Shown: piece after piece, positions 33,402 to 45,394 of the stretch
Numbering within the stretch: position 1 is the stretch's first letter
How the letters are laid out: each line of letters opens with the position of its first letter
NCBI GenBank assembly: GCA_023101885.1
Contig: JALPQD010000224.1
Span: 1,263,638-1,327,637 of the forward strand
Direction of reading: 5' to 3'
Source of the DNA: Typhlomys cinereus
Taxonomy: Eukaryota; Chordata; Mammalia; Rodentia; Platacanthomyidae
DNA: 64,000 nt
The notes under the pieces: model-generated
The model's input: only the letters and a program-made list of their open reading frames with translations
Told to the model about the DNA's origin: nothing
Database searches by the model: none
Position numbers and translations under genes: made by a program

Positions 33402-34374
33402 AATAGGCCTCCATCAAGGACTGCAAGAAAGTAATATGACACCTGGTTAAGTTCACAGACATTCGTTCCTGATCATTTACAACTAAGGGGGTATGAACTC
33501 ACCAGAAGGGGAGGGCATGTAGTCCGGCAGATTAAAAAGTAACCATTTTGCAAATGGGTGATTAACCCCTCCCATTGCCAAATGCCATATGACCCTGTGA
33601 TTCCACTTTTGGGTATAAGTATTACATCTACCCTTGAATGTGCTCTTATAATAAGACTCCAGTTTAACAGCTTTTTGTCTCTGGCCAGGGGGTGACATAC
33701 AGTGCCCATCACGATGGAGTGAAGGGCATTGCAGGAGCAACAAAACTGCAAAAGAAAATCAACAAACCACTATCCAGAACTTCAGAGATTCTATATCAAC
33801 CACCTAGAACTAGGCCAGACTAATCTCTCCCCATCCTGAAGCTCAGGGAAATTTGCGGAAGAGGGGGCGGTAAGAGTGTAAGAGCAAAAGGATGGGAGGA
33901 GCAATGATTTGCAAGATACTCCACACAAGTTAGGGCCGAAGCAATCATAATTGGACATTGCATGCCCGGCGCAATGTCCAACACACTATTGACCTCACGA
34001 AGTCTAGCATCTGCTAAAGGCACCAAGATCCTTGAAGGCAAGGGATTGACAGCCACAGTAGTGTTCCTATGTTTAAGGGGAACAAAGGAAAGGGTTCAGG
34101 GAAATGCCACTGGGTCCTTGTACGTCATCGGAGAGGAGGGCCCAGAGGAGAGTCAGGCATGCACAAGAAAGGACTCTGGGAATTGGGGCGGGAGGCACGG
34201 GGGGGGGGGGGGGGATGGGGAGGGAGGGATGAGGGGAGGAGGAGCAGGGGGTTCGGGGGGGGGGGGAGAAGGAGGGAGGGAGGGAACTGGTGTACCTATT
34301 AAGTTTGTATGAGCTGAAATAATAATAAAAAATATATTATAAAAAAATAAAAACACACACAAAAAAAGAAAAAA
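33402..34374 (+). mobile_element. 5'-truncated L1, 3' end and 3' UTR
   Basis: Forward L1 3' region, 973 bp. It starts AATAGGCCTCCATCAAGGAC, carries the ORF2-end block AAATGCCATATGACCCTGTG and GGGCATTGCAGGAGCAACAA, then a G-rich polypurine segment with long G runs (34198-34216, 34254-34266), then TATTAAGTTTGTATGAGCTG and A-rich tail. A 14-bp duplication AAAGACAGTATGAA lies at 33388-33401 and 34375-34388. Confidence 0.88.
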
Positions 34375-34754
34375 AAAGACAGTATGAAGCAGTTGGGTGA
34401 ATGTAGGATGATAGACAGACAATTTATGGCATCCTGATTTTTAGGTGTGATGACAACATGATTATTTGTTTTAGAAAGAATTCTTGTATTTTTAAAGACA
34501 CATTTATCTCAGATGGGAACAATGATATAAAGGACTGATATAAATTGGTAATTTATTATTTAATTGGTAATGGATTATTTGGATTCATGATACTTTCTCT
34601 ACTGTATTATGTAAAAAGATTTTGAAGGAAATGAAGTAAGCAATCTTTAAGGCCTTTACAATCTCTAATACCTTATTTAATCTGATTTACTGGGTTTGCT
34701 GGGTACTAATTCAATTATTTCTGAGGTCCAATTAGAGGCAACTATTCACTTGCT

Positions 34755-34993
34755 TGTTTGTTTAGTGGGGGTGGGGGCTTGTGAGTGCTAAATGTATATG
34801 CCTGTGAAGGCCCAAGAGTGACACTAGGAATCATCCTGGATTGTTCTATTTCCTTACTGCTTTGCTCTGCAGTTTCCCAAGCTCTGCCTGCAAGGCCTGA
34901 ATACCAGGCTACCATCATATCTGCCAGGCATGTTTACGTGGGATTTTGTTTGTGTGACAAAGGCTTTAACCCCTGAGCCATCTCCCCAGCCCT
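34755..34993 (-). repeat. tRNA-derived B2-type SINE
   Basis: AGGCCCAAGAGTGACACTAG, TTTACGTGGGATTTTG, and the reversed head CCCTGAGCCATCTCCCCAGC on the plus strand. Confidence 0.75.
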
Positions 34994-35039
34994 CTGCTTT
35001 CTTTTATCAGGCACACAATTACAACATATCTCTAAAATA

Positions 35040-35470
35040 TATTCATGTTGTATAACTAAAATTTTATGCCCTTTCATTAGTGGTCCTCTATGTCTATCTT
35101 TCTTCAATCCCGTACAACCACCACTGTACTCTTCAATTCTAATTCAATATCTCACATAAGTGGAATCACATTTGTTCTTCTGTAACTTGCTTCATTTAGT
35201 GTAATGTCCTTGAGGGTCATATGTTTTGCTGTATATTGCAGTTTTCCTTTTTAAAAATGGGTAGCACTCATTGTATGCATAGGTCATATTTTTGTGCATT
35301 TATTTGCAAGGGGCATTTAAGTTCCACTTGTAGTTATTGTGAACAGTACTACAGTGGATGAAGTGTTACTGTCTCCTCAAGATCCTGATTTCAAATTGTT
35401 TAGATAAATGCTTGGAAGTTGGAGTAATTTTATTTTTAATTTAATGGGAACTTGTGTTCTTTTCTATAGT
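35040..35470 (-). repeat. Ancient L1 fragment, reversed
   Basis: TCACATAAGTGGAATCACAT, TTGCTTCATTTAGTGTAATG, TCCTTGAGGGTCATATGTTT, then GTAGTTATTGTGAACAGTAC and CAAGATCCTGATTTCAAATT. This is the antisense of old L1 ORF2 C-terminal coding, well known in mammalian genomes. Confidence 0.7.
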
Positions 35471-36419
35471 GTATTTGATATTTTAAGTTCATAACAATGT
35501 ATGGGATTTCCTGACTTCCGTCCTAAAAATACTAAGATCCTAACTGCCAACATTGCTTTTCTTTGTAAAAACTGCTGTTTCTCTCAGAATGTCCAATGCA
35601 GCTCATTCTCTTTGAAACCTGAAGGGACTGTCTTGTCTGGACACCAGCCCTGTACAAGTACTCCAGGCTACCTTTCAGCCTGACCGCCCTTCAGTAGGCT
35701 GCCACTGGGCTCCTTTCTTTATAGATAGCCTGAGAAGACTTCATATCCTTTTAACAGCATGCATCTGTTTTCCACCATGTTTACCTGTTCAACTAAGTAT
35801 TCCCATCCAAGAGTTTCTGGATGTAGGAATTTATATAATGTGAATGGCTGTTATTCAGTACATCTTGGAAGTTTGTGTGGTAGCAAATGCAAGAGATGGA
35901 TTTTTACCCCCAGAATTTGCAGTACGTTCAAAGGTCTAGCTCCCTTTGTCCTTCTAGGCCTCCTGTTCATGTGAAAGAGCAGTTTCAAATGAACTTGTGT
36001 CCAAACTCTAATCTTGTAACTAGAAAAGACTGTCACATCCTCTGGCTTTGTGTCTTCGTGTGGAAGTGGTGGTAGAAGCGTGCATCTTTGTCATCTGTTT
36101 TTTATTGTAATGTTCTGGAGGACAAGGGCTGCCTGTATTTAAAGTGCTTTATGTGGAGACAGGGAAGCCACATCTAGGGCTATTTATATGACACTGGAAG
36201 TTCTCATAACATTTGACATCAGGTGAGCATTAGTGAGAGGCATCAACGGATTCCTTGTCCTTTCTAAAAAGAGACGTAAACAAATAAACAGACGATGCTG
36301 TTTTCAGATGGTAGATCCAAGGGCACAGTATTTGTAGACTATTCTCCTTGATAAGATTCCTGTCTCCAATGTGTCTCTCTCCTTTCAAATTTTTACTTCT
36401 TTAAGATTATATATGAGTG

Positions 36420-37612
36420 GTTCCACTCAGCCCGGCCACCGCCACAGCCAGTGCCGTCCCCGCCATGTCTTCCGGGGCCAGCGTGAGCGCCCTGCAGCGC
36501 CTGGTGGAGCAGCTCAAGCTGGAGGCCGGCGTGGAGAGGATCAAGGTCTCGCAGGCGGCCGCGGCCGCAGAGCTTCAGCAGTACTGCATGCAGAATGCTT
36601 GCAAGGATGCACTGCTGGTTGGTGTTCCGGCCGGAAGCAACCCCTTCAGGGAGCCCAGATCCTGTGCTTTGCTCTGAAGACTGCAGGGAAGAAGTTCGTT
36701 GAGGAATGCGTTCAAGCACAAAGTAACAGATGGCTGCCTCCAAGTCCTAAGAACACAGTTGCTCCAGCCAAATGACTTTTAAATAGTTCAGACCTTCTCT
36801 ATGGCCTGGTTCTACAGAGAAAAGTCTATAGAAATCAATGATTTTTTATTCAAGTATGGAAACCAAGTGAAGGAATACAATTTTAAAATGATAAATGGCC
36901 TGGTTCTTTTGCCGGAGTATTTTATATTGACAGACAACCTTACCACCAAACTTACTTATTAAATGCACCTCTTCTGCAAATATTGCTAGGCCTAGAAATA
37001 TCATGTATGTTTTGTTTACAGGATGTTTACATTTTAGAAAGAAAACATTTTTATTTAAAAAAATTGAACATTTGTAACTTGTTGTTCCTGAGATTTTATA
37101 CAATAATGAAATTTGTTCTTATGAATTTACAATTACTAAATGAAAATAAGAAAATTGAGGGTAGAGAACAGGCTTTACTAATCAAAGGATATTCTCATTT
37201 TCTAATGAGAAAATATTTTATTTTTAACAACTAACTTTGGGCGTATTTCTTAGCATACTTGTTTGAAAGGATTAATGTAATATTGTGTGTCTGATTGTCC
37301 CACCTTATGTATGAAACAGGTTTGATCTATTTAAGTTCTTTTACTTTAGAATTGTGCTTATACCTTAAAATATACTACATTATGTTTTCAGTAAGTGTTT
37401 AAAATGTGACTTATTTCCAAAACATGGCAAATGGTTTAAGCCAAGTCATGTAAAAATGTTAACAACATAAAAAAACCTATTCCAGAAAGATTTGACTTGG
37501 ATGATGTGCCTTTGATTTAATTTGAGACACCTTTAAAAGGGAACTTACTTGTGTTTGTAATAATCTTTGAAGAGCTTGGAAATAAAATTTCTGCCTAATT
37601 CATCAAAAAAAT
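36420..37612 (+). pseudogene. GNG10: Processed retrocopy of G protein gamma-10, intact reading frame
   Basis: Intronless copy of the GNG10 mRNA. It has a GC-rich 5' UTR, then ATG at 36465 and stop TGA at 36675-36677 (70 codons), a 3' UTR of about 0.93 kb, AATAAA at 37581-37586 and a short A-run. It is bounded by a 14-bp duplication ATTATATATGAGTG (36406-36419 and 37613-37626). The frame matches GNG10 through [18 protein letters not shown] to the C-terminal [12 protein letters not shown], so the prenylated Cys of the CaaX box (CALL) is kept. Differences from the 68-residue parent: two extra Ala in the AAA run and one Ala-to-Val near the N-terminus. G-gamma subunits pair with G-beta. Whether this copy is expressed is unknown. 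It sits about 6 kb upstream of the IBSP promoter. Confidence 0.93.
36465..36677 (+). CDS. GNG10: Intact GNG10-like ORF within the retrocopy
   Basis: 70 codons from ATG (context CCGCCATGT, a fair Kozak match) to TGA. The G-gamma domain is full length, and the C-terminal CALL would direct geranylgeranylation. An upstream in-frame ATG at 36417 would add 16 residues but lies in flanking/5' UTR sequence. No promoter was identified. Retention of the frame and of many CpGs suggests a young copy or constraint. Confidence 0.7.
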   Translation: MSSGASVSALQRLVEQLKLEAGVERIKVSQAAAAAELQQYCMQNACKDALLVGVPAGSNPFREPRSCALL

Positions 37613-37747
37613 ATTATATATGAGTGAGGAAAGGTTAATTCTTACTTGATCTACTTATACTTTTCCCAGGTACCTTTGCCTCCCCATGGCACCATCAGTT
37701 CCACTCTACTGGCTTCTTTCATTGGCATATCATTTAAAGGCTCTTTC

Positions 37748-37750
<3 letters not shown>

Positions 37751-37782
<32 letters not shown>

Positions 37783-37791
37783 ATTAAATGC
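37751..37791 (+). repeat. Pure A41 run between CATT repeats
   Basis: An uninterrupted run of 41 A, preceded by TTTCATT and followed by CATTAAATG, so CATT (CATTAAA if the first A's are counted) is duplicated around it. No retroelement body is attached. Reads like a tail-only insertion or an expanded A-tract. Confidence 0.85.
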
Positions 37792-37996
37792 TTGGCCCTA
37801 TACTTCCTACCTAGCTATTCTTATGTAGCACCCTCTTTGAAGTCACATTTTGAAACTTGCTAACTCATTCTTCCCACCAGTAGTTCCCACTAGTACACCT
37901 GATGTGTAATGACCCTCACTCTGATGAATCTGGCCACGTATGGGCCAATACTAATGAACTTCTGTAATCAGCACACTTAGTACACACATGTGTATA

Positions 37997-37997
<1 letters not shown>

Positions 37998-38029
<32 letters not shown>

Positions 38030-38243
38030 CCAGAGGTCAGTTAAATGTATGTGCTTGTGGATGTCCAAGGGTGACGTGGGGAATCAACTTGGATTGTTCT
38101 ATGTCCTTATTGCTTGCTCTGAGGTTTCCACCCACCAGGCCAGACATTTCTTCCTGGCAATTTCCCAGGGATCTGAGGGTCTGCACTCAGGTCCTTTTGC
38201 TTGTGATGCAAAGACTTTAATCCCTGAACTATCTCCCCAGCCC
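37998..38243 (-). repeat. tRNA-derived B2-type SINE with (TG)n
   Basis: (TG)n at 37999-38026, TGTCCAAGGGTGACGTGGGG, CACCCACCAGGCCAGACATT, and the reversed head CCTGAACTATCTCCCCAGCC. Confidence 0.8.
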
Positions 38244-38619
38244 TAACCAACACATTCTTGCCTGTTCACTAGAAGAGACTTTCTTAAGTGGTTGCTATGG
38301 TAACTGGTGCCAGCATTTATACCTTTTCTCAAAGTCCTGCCTTCTCCCATACTGCGGCACTGTATTTGGGTGTCTCTTCCCTCCCTTCCCACCATTCCTT
38401 ACCTGTTCTATCCATCATTAGATTTTTTTTCATGTTCGAGGTCCTTTACCATTTCTTTTCATTCTGTAGTCTGTCTGGATGATTCATTCCATCCATGGCT
38501 CAATTCTGCATCCCTTATTTTAATCCTCCTTTGAACATCAGTTATCAAACGGACCATGGAAATATCCCTTGGAAGTCACAACCACCTTTTCCTTTGTGTT
38601 CTTTGTCCCATTGCTCAGG

Positions 38620-39080
38620 CTAGAAATCCAAGTGGCTTCTTAATCTTCACCTTTAGAAAGTCATCTTTCTAAAACACTACTAATACGTTTTAAACCTCTG
38701 CTCAAAGTTTCCCATGACTTCAGTGCCATTGAAATAAAACTTGAACGTCTTGGAGTTGTGTTTTAAGTCTCCACTCACCGGCTCTCACACACAACTCGCT
38801 CTAGCTGAACTATGCTTATTTCTCTGAACCTTTATGCTGCTCTCAGCCATATTGAAGCATCTCGTTTCCTCCCCTCAACTCCATAACTTTCTCTTAAAAA
38901 CACAGGATATACTTTTATCTTTCTAACAGTCTTGTTGTTTACAACACAGTTCAGAAGTACATTCTGCAGGAAGCCTGCCAAGATTCCCAACCCCAAAACG
39001 GGTACACTGTGGTGCCTCTTCTGTAGATTTTCATGATACCTCTGGGATAGTTGTTCATCTTCCTCTAACATGTCCAGCTG
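38620..39080 (+). repeat. Ancient L2-like LINE fragment (tentative)
   Basis: AACCTCTGCTCAAAGTTTCC, CATTGAAATAAAACTTGAAC, then AGGAAGCCTGCCAAGATTCC follow the order of an ancient mammalian LINE 3' region. Heavily diverged, and the family call is from memory. Confidence 0.4.
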
Positions 39081-39129
39081 CTTGTTTTCTGTTCTCTAAG
39101 AAGGTTGAGAATAAATACGATATTTTACG

Positions 39130-39245
39130 TGTTTTTTTTTATTTTTTATTCCCGGTCATACAAACTTAATACGTACCCTGGTCCCCTCCCTCCCTCCACC
39201 CCTTCCTGAACCCCTTTGCTCCCTCCCCCCTTTTCCCCTTCTGAT
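39130..39245 (-). repeat. Short L1 3'-end fragment
   Basis: Reversed tail, GTCATACAAACTTAATACGT, then CCCTCCCTCCCTCCACCCCT. Nearly the same extent as the 20.3-kb copy. Flanks are T-rich, so duplication limits are unclear. Confidence 0.75.
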
Positions 39246-40189
39246 TATGTGTTTATTTTTAGTCACTCAATGCAATATAGGGCTTCCATTCAACAAACCT
39301 CCTGGAAATTATGCCTAATGAATGAGAATCTATCAGTGTTCTTCAGTTGGTTGGAGCAAAATTTAATTTAATTTAAAGTCTCCTAAAGAAAGAAGTTATA
39401 TAATGAATATTATTTTGGATAGGGCTAAATTTTAGAGAGTTTCAGTTGCTATAACATCTAACTTAGGAGGGAGGGCTTAAGAACCAGTCTGTTGCCCAAA
39501 GGAGCAATATTGTTCTCTTTTGAGATTGCATGATCTTTCAGTATTATTTTTATTGTAAGAGATTGCATAAAAAGTGTATTGCTCATATGTTATGGCCGAA
39601 CTTTCTCATCCACAGTGTTGCCATGGTTACAGTCAACCATAGTCTGAAAACAAAGAATGGGAAATTCTAGGAATACATAATTGACAACTTTTCAATTATA
39701 CACTATTCTAAATGACATGAGGAAATCAGTCTCCTTCCTTTGTGGACAAGACATGATTTTTCCCTTTTCAGAGTATCCATGCTGTGTATGTTACCTGCCC
39801 ATTAGTCATTTAGTAATATTTCTATCACAAGATCCACCTTCATACTACTGCTGGCTTTGTGTTCAAGCGGCTATTATATAATAGCCTAATGCTGTGCTAC
39901 AGTGTCTGTACCATAAATCTTGATCTCATTATGCAGGCATTACATTATCTCCTGTTACCACAAGAAAAGGGGAGTGCAATAAGTTATTTTGAACAGGAAG
40001 AGAAAAGGGAAAGGAGGGAGAGAGCATTCTCATATGATTTTATCATAGTATATTACTATAATTGTTCTATTTTATTATTGCTGTTAATCTCTTACTTATC
40101 TAATTTATAAATTTAACTTTTTTATGCCTACATAGTATAGAAAAGTATCACATGGATAGATTTTAGTGTCCATACCTTCAGACATCACT

Positions 40190-40960
40190 GGGGGAGGGTA
40201 ATTAAACATATTCAGTTCAGATGAAGAGAGACTACCTGCAAAATGAGGGTGCTTTGTGAATGTTTATTTGCCTTTATGAGCACTAGTCTATGGGGGCATG
40301 TCAGCCATTATGTGGTTCTGGTAAGGACAAGTCTCATTGCAGTGAGTTCCTAAATACAGCAGCCTTTCCTTGATTGAAATGTCTTGTCTAGCAGTGGACT
40401 TTCCCATCTTTAGGCTCTTACGATCTTATTGAACCCTCTTCCTCAGGGTTCCTGAACCTTAGGATAGGGAGATATTTGGTTGGCTAGCTTCCACATGAGC
40501 AATTCTGATTCCCTGGTACTCTGTTTTGGTTGACTGTTGTCTATTTCACTGCTCTTCCATTGCACGAAGCTGTGTCCTATCTGAGTATTGAGATCCTCTC
40601 CTGTTGTAGAAGAAGGTTTCTAGACTGAGTGCTGAGTGATCTCCCAATCTATGAGTATAATAACAGGTATTTACAGAGAAATGTGGTGTACTGTCTTCCT
40701 ACCTATAGGTTTATAGTCTGTTCTTCCCTAGTGATCTATTTCCTTCCCTTTTATAGGTTCTTGTTCCAGTTAGTAGTAACAGGAATGTGTTCTTACTAGA
40801 AGATGGAGATTGCCTCCTAGTCAGGGCCACAGGACAAGTAGAAAATAGTGTGCATATTGGTGTACTTAGGCACACCTGCATCAGGAAAACATGGATTTCT
40901 TCTTTGTTCTATGCCATCTACATGTGGACAGACTGAGGGATAATACCGATCTACTCTTTA
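40190..40960 (-). repeat. L1 3' UTR, older subfamily, reversed
   Basis: GGGGCATGTCAGCCATTATG, CTGGTAAGGACAAGTCTCAT, CTTTAGGCTCTTACGATCTT, GAACCTTAGGATAGGGAGAT match the reversed L1 3' UTR at 48.5-48.8 and 60.8-61.7 kb in order. Confidence 0.65.
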
Positions 40961-41514
40961 TGTAATTATTCTCTTTATCTGTTTTTTAGGAAGCAAAACA
41001 TTTTTAATTAGGCAAAAGAAAGTTTCCCACTGTTATTTAATTATTTGGTTATTTTGGAAATGGCCAGAAGATTTCATGGCTATTCATTTTGTTTTGTTAA
41101 AAGGCCTGTTTTTATCAGGTCAGCACATTCTTTGGTGAATAAGAAATCTGTTCTCAGAAATCATCTCAGGGACTCCACAATTGACAAACACAGCCTTTTG
41201 GTTACAAGCTGGATTATACTTTTGGTATTTCCTAGGTTTTCCTACTGCCTTGGACCTTCTGCAATGATCCACAGTAATAATAGTTTGAGACTCCACAGCA
41301 AATAAAGCATTGCCAGCCTCTCCTTGTGGTGTTGTAACTGTGGATAGCATGGCTCATTGTACTGCACCCACCACGGCGGTCACAGTACTCACTGGACACT
41401 TGGGACCAGATGGTTGCTTGGACATTTAATAGTGATTGCCTTGGCACTTTCTGCTTGAATGTGTTTCCCATTTCTAGGGTATTCCTAACCCAGTACTTTC
41501 AAATGAGCTCTTTA

Positions 41515-41876
41515 TGTTTGTAGCAATTAGGCTTTCTGTTGCTATAAGACAACATTCAAACGCAAGCAACTTAAAGGGAAAAAAGAAAAAAAGGCGATCT
41601 ATTTGGCTTATAGTTCCAGAGGTGAGATATGGTCCTTCAAGGTGGAAAAAAGCACAGCAGGCAGCAGAATCTGGAAACACTCTAAGTCACTACAAACATC
41701 ATGGAGGATGAGAGCTGCTGCAAGCTCAAAAGCACTCACTCTCTCAAGCAAGGCACCACTGACAACCCTCAAGTTTCACCCCCTGTGACTGCCTTCCTCC
41801 AAGGTTCTACCTTCTAAAGGTGCTGTGACTTTCCCAAAACTAAAGAGTCACACACACGTGTCTGCAGGAAACAACA
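41515..41876 (-). repeat. MaLR-type LTR (ORR1-like), diverged
   Basis: Begins TGTTTGTAGCAATTAGGCTT, then TGTTGCTATAAGACAACATT, TATAGTTCCAGAGGTGAGAT, and ends AGGAAACAACA. The arrangement matches reversed rodent MaLR LTRs. It abuts a second LTR in the opposite orientation. Confidence 0.55.
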
Positions 41877-41879
41877 CAT

Positions 41880-42218
41880 TTTAAACCATGATTTAAACCT
41901 GAAGCAAGCCTCCATCTAATTGATGGAGAAGATCAAGCCCATGGTGGATAGAACTAGTTCCCAGGTCAGGTGAATAAATTGGAGGGAGCTGTTTAAGTAA
42001 GTTGGCATTCTTCAGCATAACTGGACAAACATGCTGACTGGTGATGGAAGTTTTTCCCTCTCTTGGAACTCTTGCGTATGTGGTGTAGCCAGTTCTCTTG
42101 ACCCTGATATTGATGTGGACTCCCCTGTTAAGCTGGACTGAGAAGTAGAAGAAGACAGTTGAAAGTCAGAATAAAACTCTTTATTCCTCCATAAACTGCT
42201 TTTGTCATGCATTTATTG
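41880..42218 (+). repeat. MaLR-type LTR
   Basis: AAGATCAAGCCCATGGTGGA, GGTGTAGCCAGTTCTCTTGA, TTAAGCTGGACTGAGAAGTA, AATAAAACTCTTTATTCCTC, CTTTTGTCATGCATTTATTG line up with the 53.4-kb LTR in forward order. Confidence 0.7.
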
Positions 42219-42219
42219 G

Positions 42220-44040
42220 CAACATGCAGATTAACATGCATACCCATGTTTAGAAGATTTTCTCCGCTTAAAATGTGAGCCTGTTTTAAATCCTTAGAAT
42301 AAAATCATATGCAACAAAAGGACAATTACTTAAATAATAGATCAATATCAGAAATTAAATAAATTAAACTAATCAGGAAATATAAGAGCTCTGGAAATCA
42401 TGAATTTTTATCACTAGCAACATCATCCATCAAATAATCTGATATGCACGGTTTTTACCGAATACCTGGAAAGATTTCTTTTTCGGAAGAATAAACTCTA
42501 TATTGTAAAAAAAAAAAAAATACATGTTTGATTCTTAGGTGGAAATATATAAAAGTAATAATCCCTTGATAGAAATAAAAAGTTTAATTTAATTGCCACC
42601 ATGGACCAGATTCAGTGTTCCATAGGATAAGAAAAGTAATAAGTACAATTGTGAAATAATAGACTAGAAGGCCCATTAAAAAGTCAAGATAGTTGATCTA
42701 ATTCTACAAAGTCAAAAAACATTTCAAACATGTGAGACTTATTTTTCTCTAGTCTGATGAGTTGGCACCAAGAGACAATGTCCAACCTTAGTCCTGTGGC
42801 TTTCATCTAAGGTGGGGGTCAAGGGATCTGCCTACAATTTCAGGCTGATTCAAAACCAGAGCCAAGTCCCCCTTGTAATTATGTTTTCCTGTAATAGCTC
42901 CAAAGCTCTGCCCCATGTTCTAGTTATGCTTTATTAAGGTGAACGGGCAGAGGCCTTGCTTCTGTTGGTTCTACTATATCAAACAGTGAGAAGCCGCAGC
43001 CCATGAGAAACCAGAATTGGTCTATGTGGTAGATGGAGTGTTGACCACCATGAGAGAAAAGTTTCCTATGGATTTAGATGTTTTAAAATTGGAAGCAAAT
43101 TCTATGCACGACCAAAGCGAAGATTTACAAAGGCATAGGTCATTTGAGAAAAAAAAAATTAAGCCTACAGGACTGCAAGGAAGACAGCAAAGTGTATCAA
43201 GCAAGACATTGGAACACAAATGGACCACTGTCCAGCCCAAGAGCCTATAAGCAAGTGTGTTCCAAGCACAGTTCCAAGGAAATCTGAGGTAACAGACATG
43301 AAAAGAATGATGTAGCAGACCAAGATGGAGCTAACGAAGAAACCAAAGTTCAACAAGCATTAGTGAAAGAGATAGGATTGGTTTACTCTTCATTAAAATG
43401 AAATTCTTATCTCAAGAAGAACATGGCTAACATAACATAACAACTTATGTTAAAATTAGTAGAAAGATCACAATTTTCTAAAACATACTTTTGCTAACAA
43501 TATCTCAGTGCTGTTTCATCAGGTTTACTAATTCCCTTTTTGCTAACACATGATAAAATTATTTTACTTAATGTATAACTGGTTTTAAAGTCAGTTAATT
43601 TTTCAATTATAATTTACTTTATAATGAATGATGAAAATTTAAATGCTTATGAAATGATTTCTATAGATCAATCATTAGCCCATACAAAACCATGTACCAT
43701 AAACATGCTTTTATTAAATGCCTTCATCATTATGGAAAGACTTGTCATGGTAGGGGGAAGTCCTCTTAGGTCTACTCAGGGATGGAGTTAACTCCAGATT
43801 GTCAAGGTAGTTCAATACTCATTCACATGACTATGGTTTGTTTCAGAGAAATAATAAATAAAACTAAAATTGTGGTGAATTCTATATTTAAATGTCAAAA
43901 GAAATATAGTTTTTGTGATATTGCAAAAAATGAGAGCTATCATTTGTAGAAGCAGAATGTGCAATGGTAGTCTATAATTAAAGCAGAACAAAGAGTTGCA
44001 TTTTCTAGTTAATGCTGTTTCTTTGAAATTTTTCTTTGAA
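42220..44040. other. Unassigned intergenic stretch
   Basis: AT-rich, with no gene I can support. The 42.75-43.35 kb part is less AT-rich and carries an open frame of 77 codons with no recognisable family. It may be internal sequence of an old LTR element, but I see no diagnostic motif. Confidence 0.3.
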
Positions 44041-44044
44041 ATTT

Positions 44045-44180
44045 TTAGAGTCAACCCTGGGGTCCACAGAAGTATACAGGTGGAAAGGAAGTGGTGAAGG
44101 GAAGGGAGGGGATGGGAGAGAAGGGGGAAGGGAGGGAACCTGGGATGAATACTCAATATGTTTGTAAAAGTAGAAAAAAA
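44045..44180 (+). repeat. Older L1 3' end
   Basis: Purine-rich GGGAAGGGAGGGGATGGGAG, then ACTCAATATGTTTGTAAAAG and A-rich tail: the forward counterpart of TTTACAAACATATTGAGTAC at 62.46 kb. Confidence 0.65.
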
Positions 44181-44271
44181 TAGATAAGAACTGTGGTGAG
44201 AAACAAAGATGGGATCAAAATTCCTAAACTAGACTTTTTTAAGAATTCCAATAAATGATATTTGTACATTT

Positions 44272-45201
44272 GTACATTTAACCATGTTAGCAGAGAAAAT
44301 AGGCCACCATCAAGGACTGCAAGTAAGTAATGAGACATCTGGTTAAGTTCACAGACTTTCCTTCCTGATCATTTGCAACTGATGGGGTATGATCTCACCA
44401 GAAGGGGAGGGCATATAGTCTGGCAGATAGAAAGTAACCATTTTGCAAATGGGTGATTGACCCCTCCCTCACCACGGTCTCCTACTTTTATTCTATCTAC
44501 CTTTGAATATACTTTTATAACAAAACTCTAATTTAACAGGTTTTTATCTCTGGCCAGGGAGTGACATCCAATACTCATCAGGGTGGAGCCAAGGGCATTG
44601 CAGGAGCAGCAAAACTGAAGAAAAAAAAATCAACAAACCATAATCCAGAACTTCAGAGACTCTATATCAACCACCTGGAACTAGGCCAGCCTAATCTCTC
44701 CCCATCCTGAAGCTCAGGGAAATTTGCGGAAGAGGGGGCGGTAAGATTGTAAGAGCACAAGGATGGGAGGAGCAATGATATGCAAGATACTCCACACAAA
44801 TTAGGGCCGAAGCAACCATATTTGGATTTTACATGCCCTGCGCAATGTCCAACACACTATTGACCTCACAAAGTCTAGCATTTGCTAAAGGCACTAGGAT
44901 CCTTGGAGGCAAGGGATTGATAGCCACAGTAGTGTTCCTATGCTTAACAGGAATACAGGAAAGGGATTCTGGGAAATGCCACTGGGTCTTTGCACCTCAT
45001 CAGAGAGGAGGACCCAGAGGAGAGTTTGACATGCACATTAAAGGATGCTCCGGGGATGGGAGGGGGAGGCACTGGGGGATGGGGAGGGGAAGGGGAGACA
45101 AGGGATAGGGGGTTGGAGGGAGGGGGGGACCGGTGTACCTGTTAAGTTTGTATGAGCAGAAATAAAAAAAAAAGAAAAAAAATCTCAAAGTAAAAAAGAA
45201 A
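44272..45201 (+). mobile_element. 5'-truncated L1, 3' end and 3' UTR
   Basis: 930 bp, co-linear with the 33.4-kb copy: AAAATAGGCCACCATCAAGG, GGGCATTGCAGGAGCAGCAA, G-rich polypurine segment, GTTAAGTTTGTATGAGCAGA, poly(A). A long (31-nt) duplication starting AAGAATTC and ending TTTGTACATTT lies at 44241-44271 and 45202-45232 with two mismatches. GTACATTT is repeated again just after the left copy. Confidence 0.85.
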
Positions 45202-45394
45202 AAGAATTCTGATAAATGATATTTGTACATTTAAGCTTCTTCTATAGATAAAAGTTATAAATATAAGAAGGAACTAATTGGGAGGCTGCATTCAAAAATA
45301 TATGTTCATCAATTTACATAAAGTTATTATTTTGACCCTTTGGTCTGAATCAAAGCTAACATAATGTGTTTATTGCCTTTTAATTTCAGATATG

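Noticed and set aside
43017..43250. 77-codon plus-strand frame in less AT-rich sequence, possible retrocopy.
   Set aside because: No family recognised, no poly(A) or target duplication seen, and it is too short to support alone.
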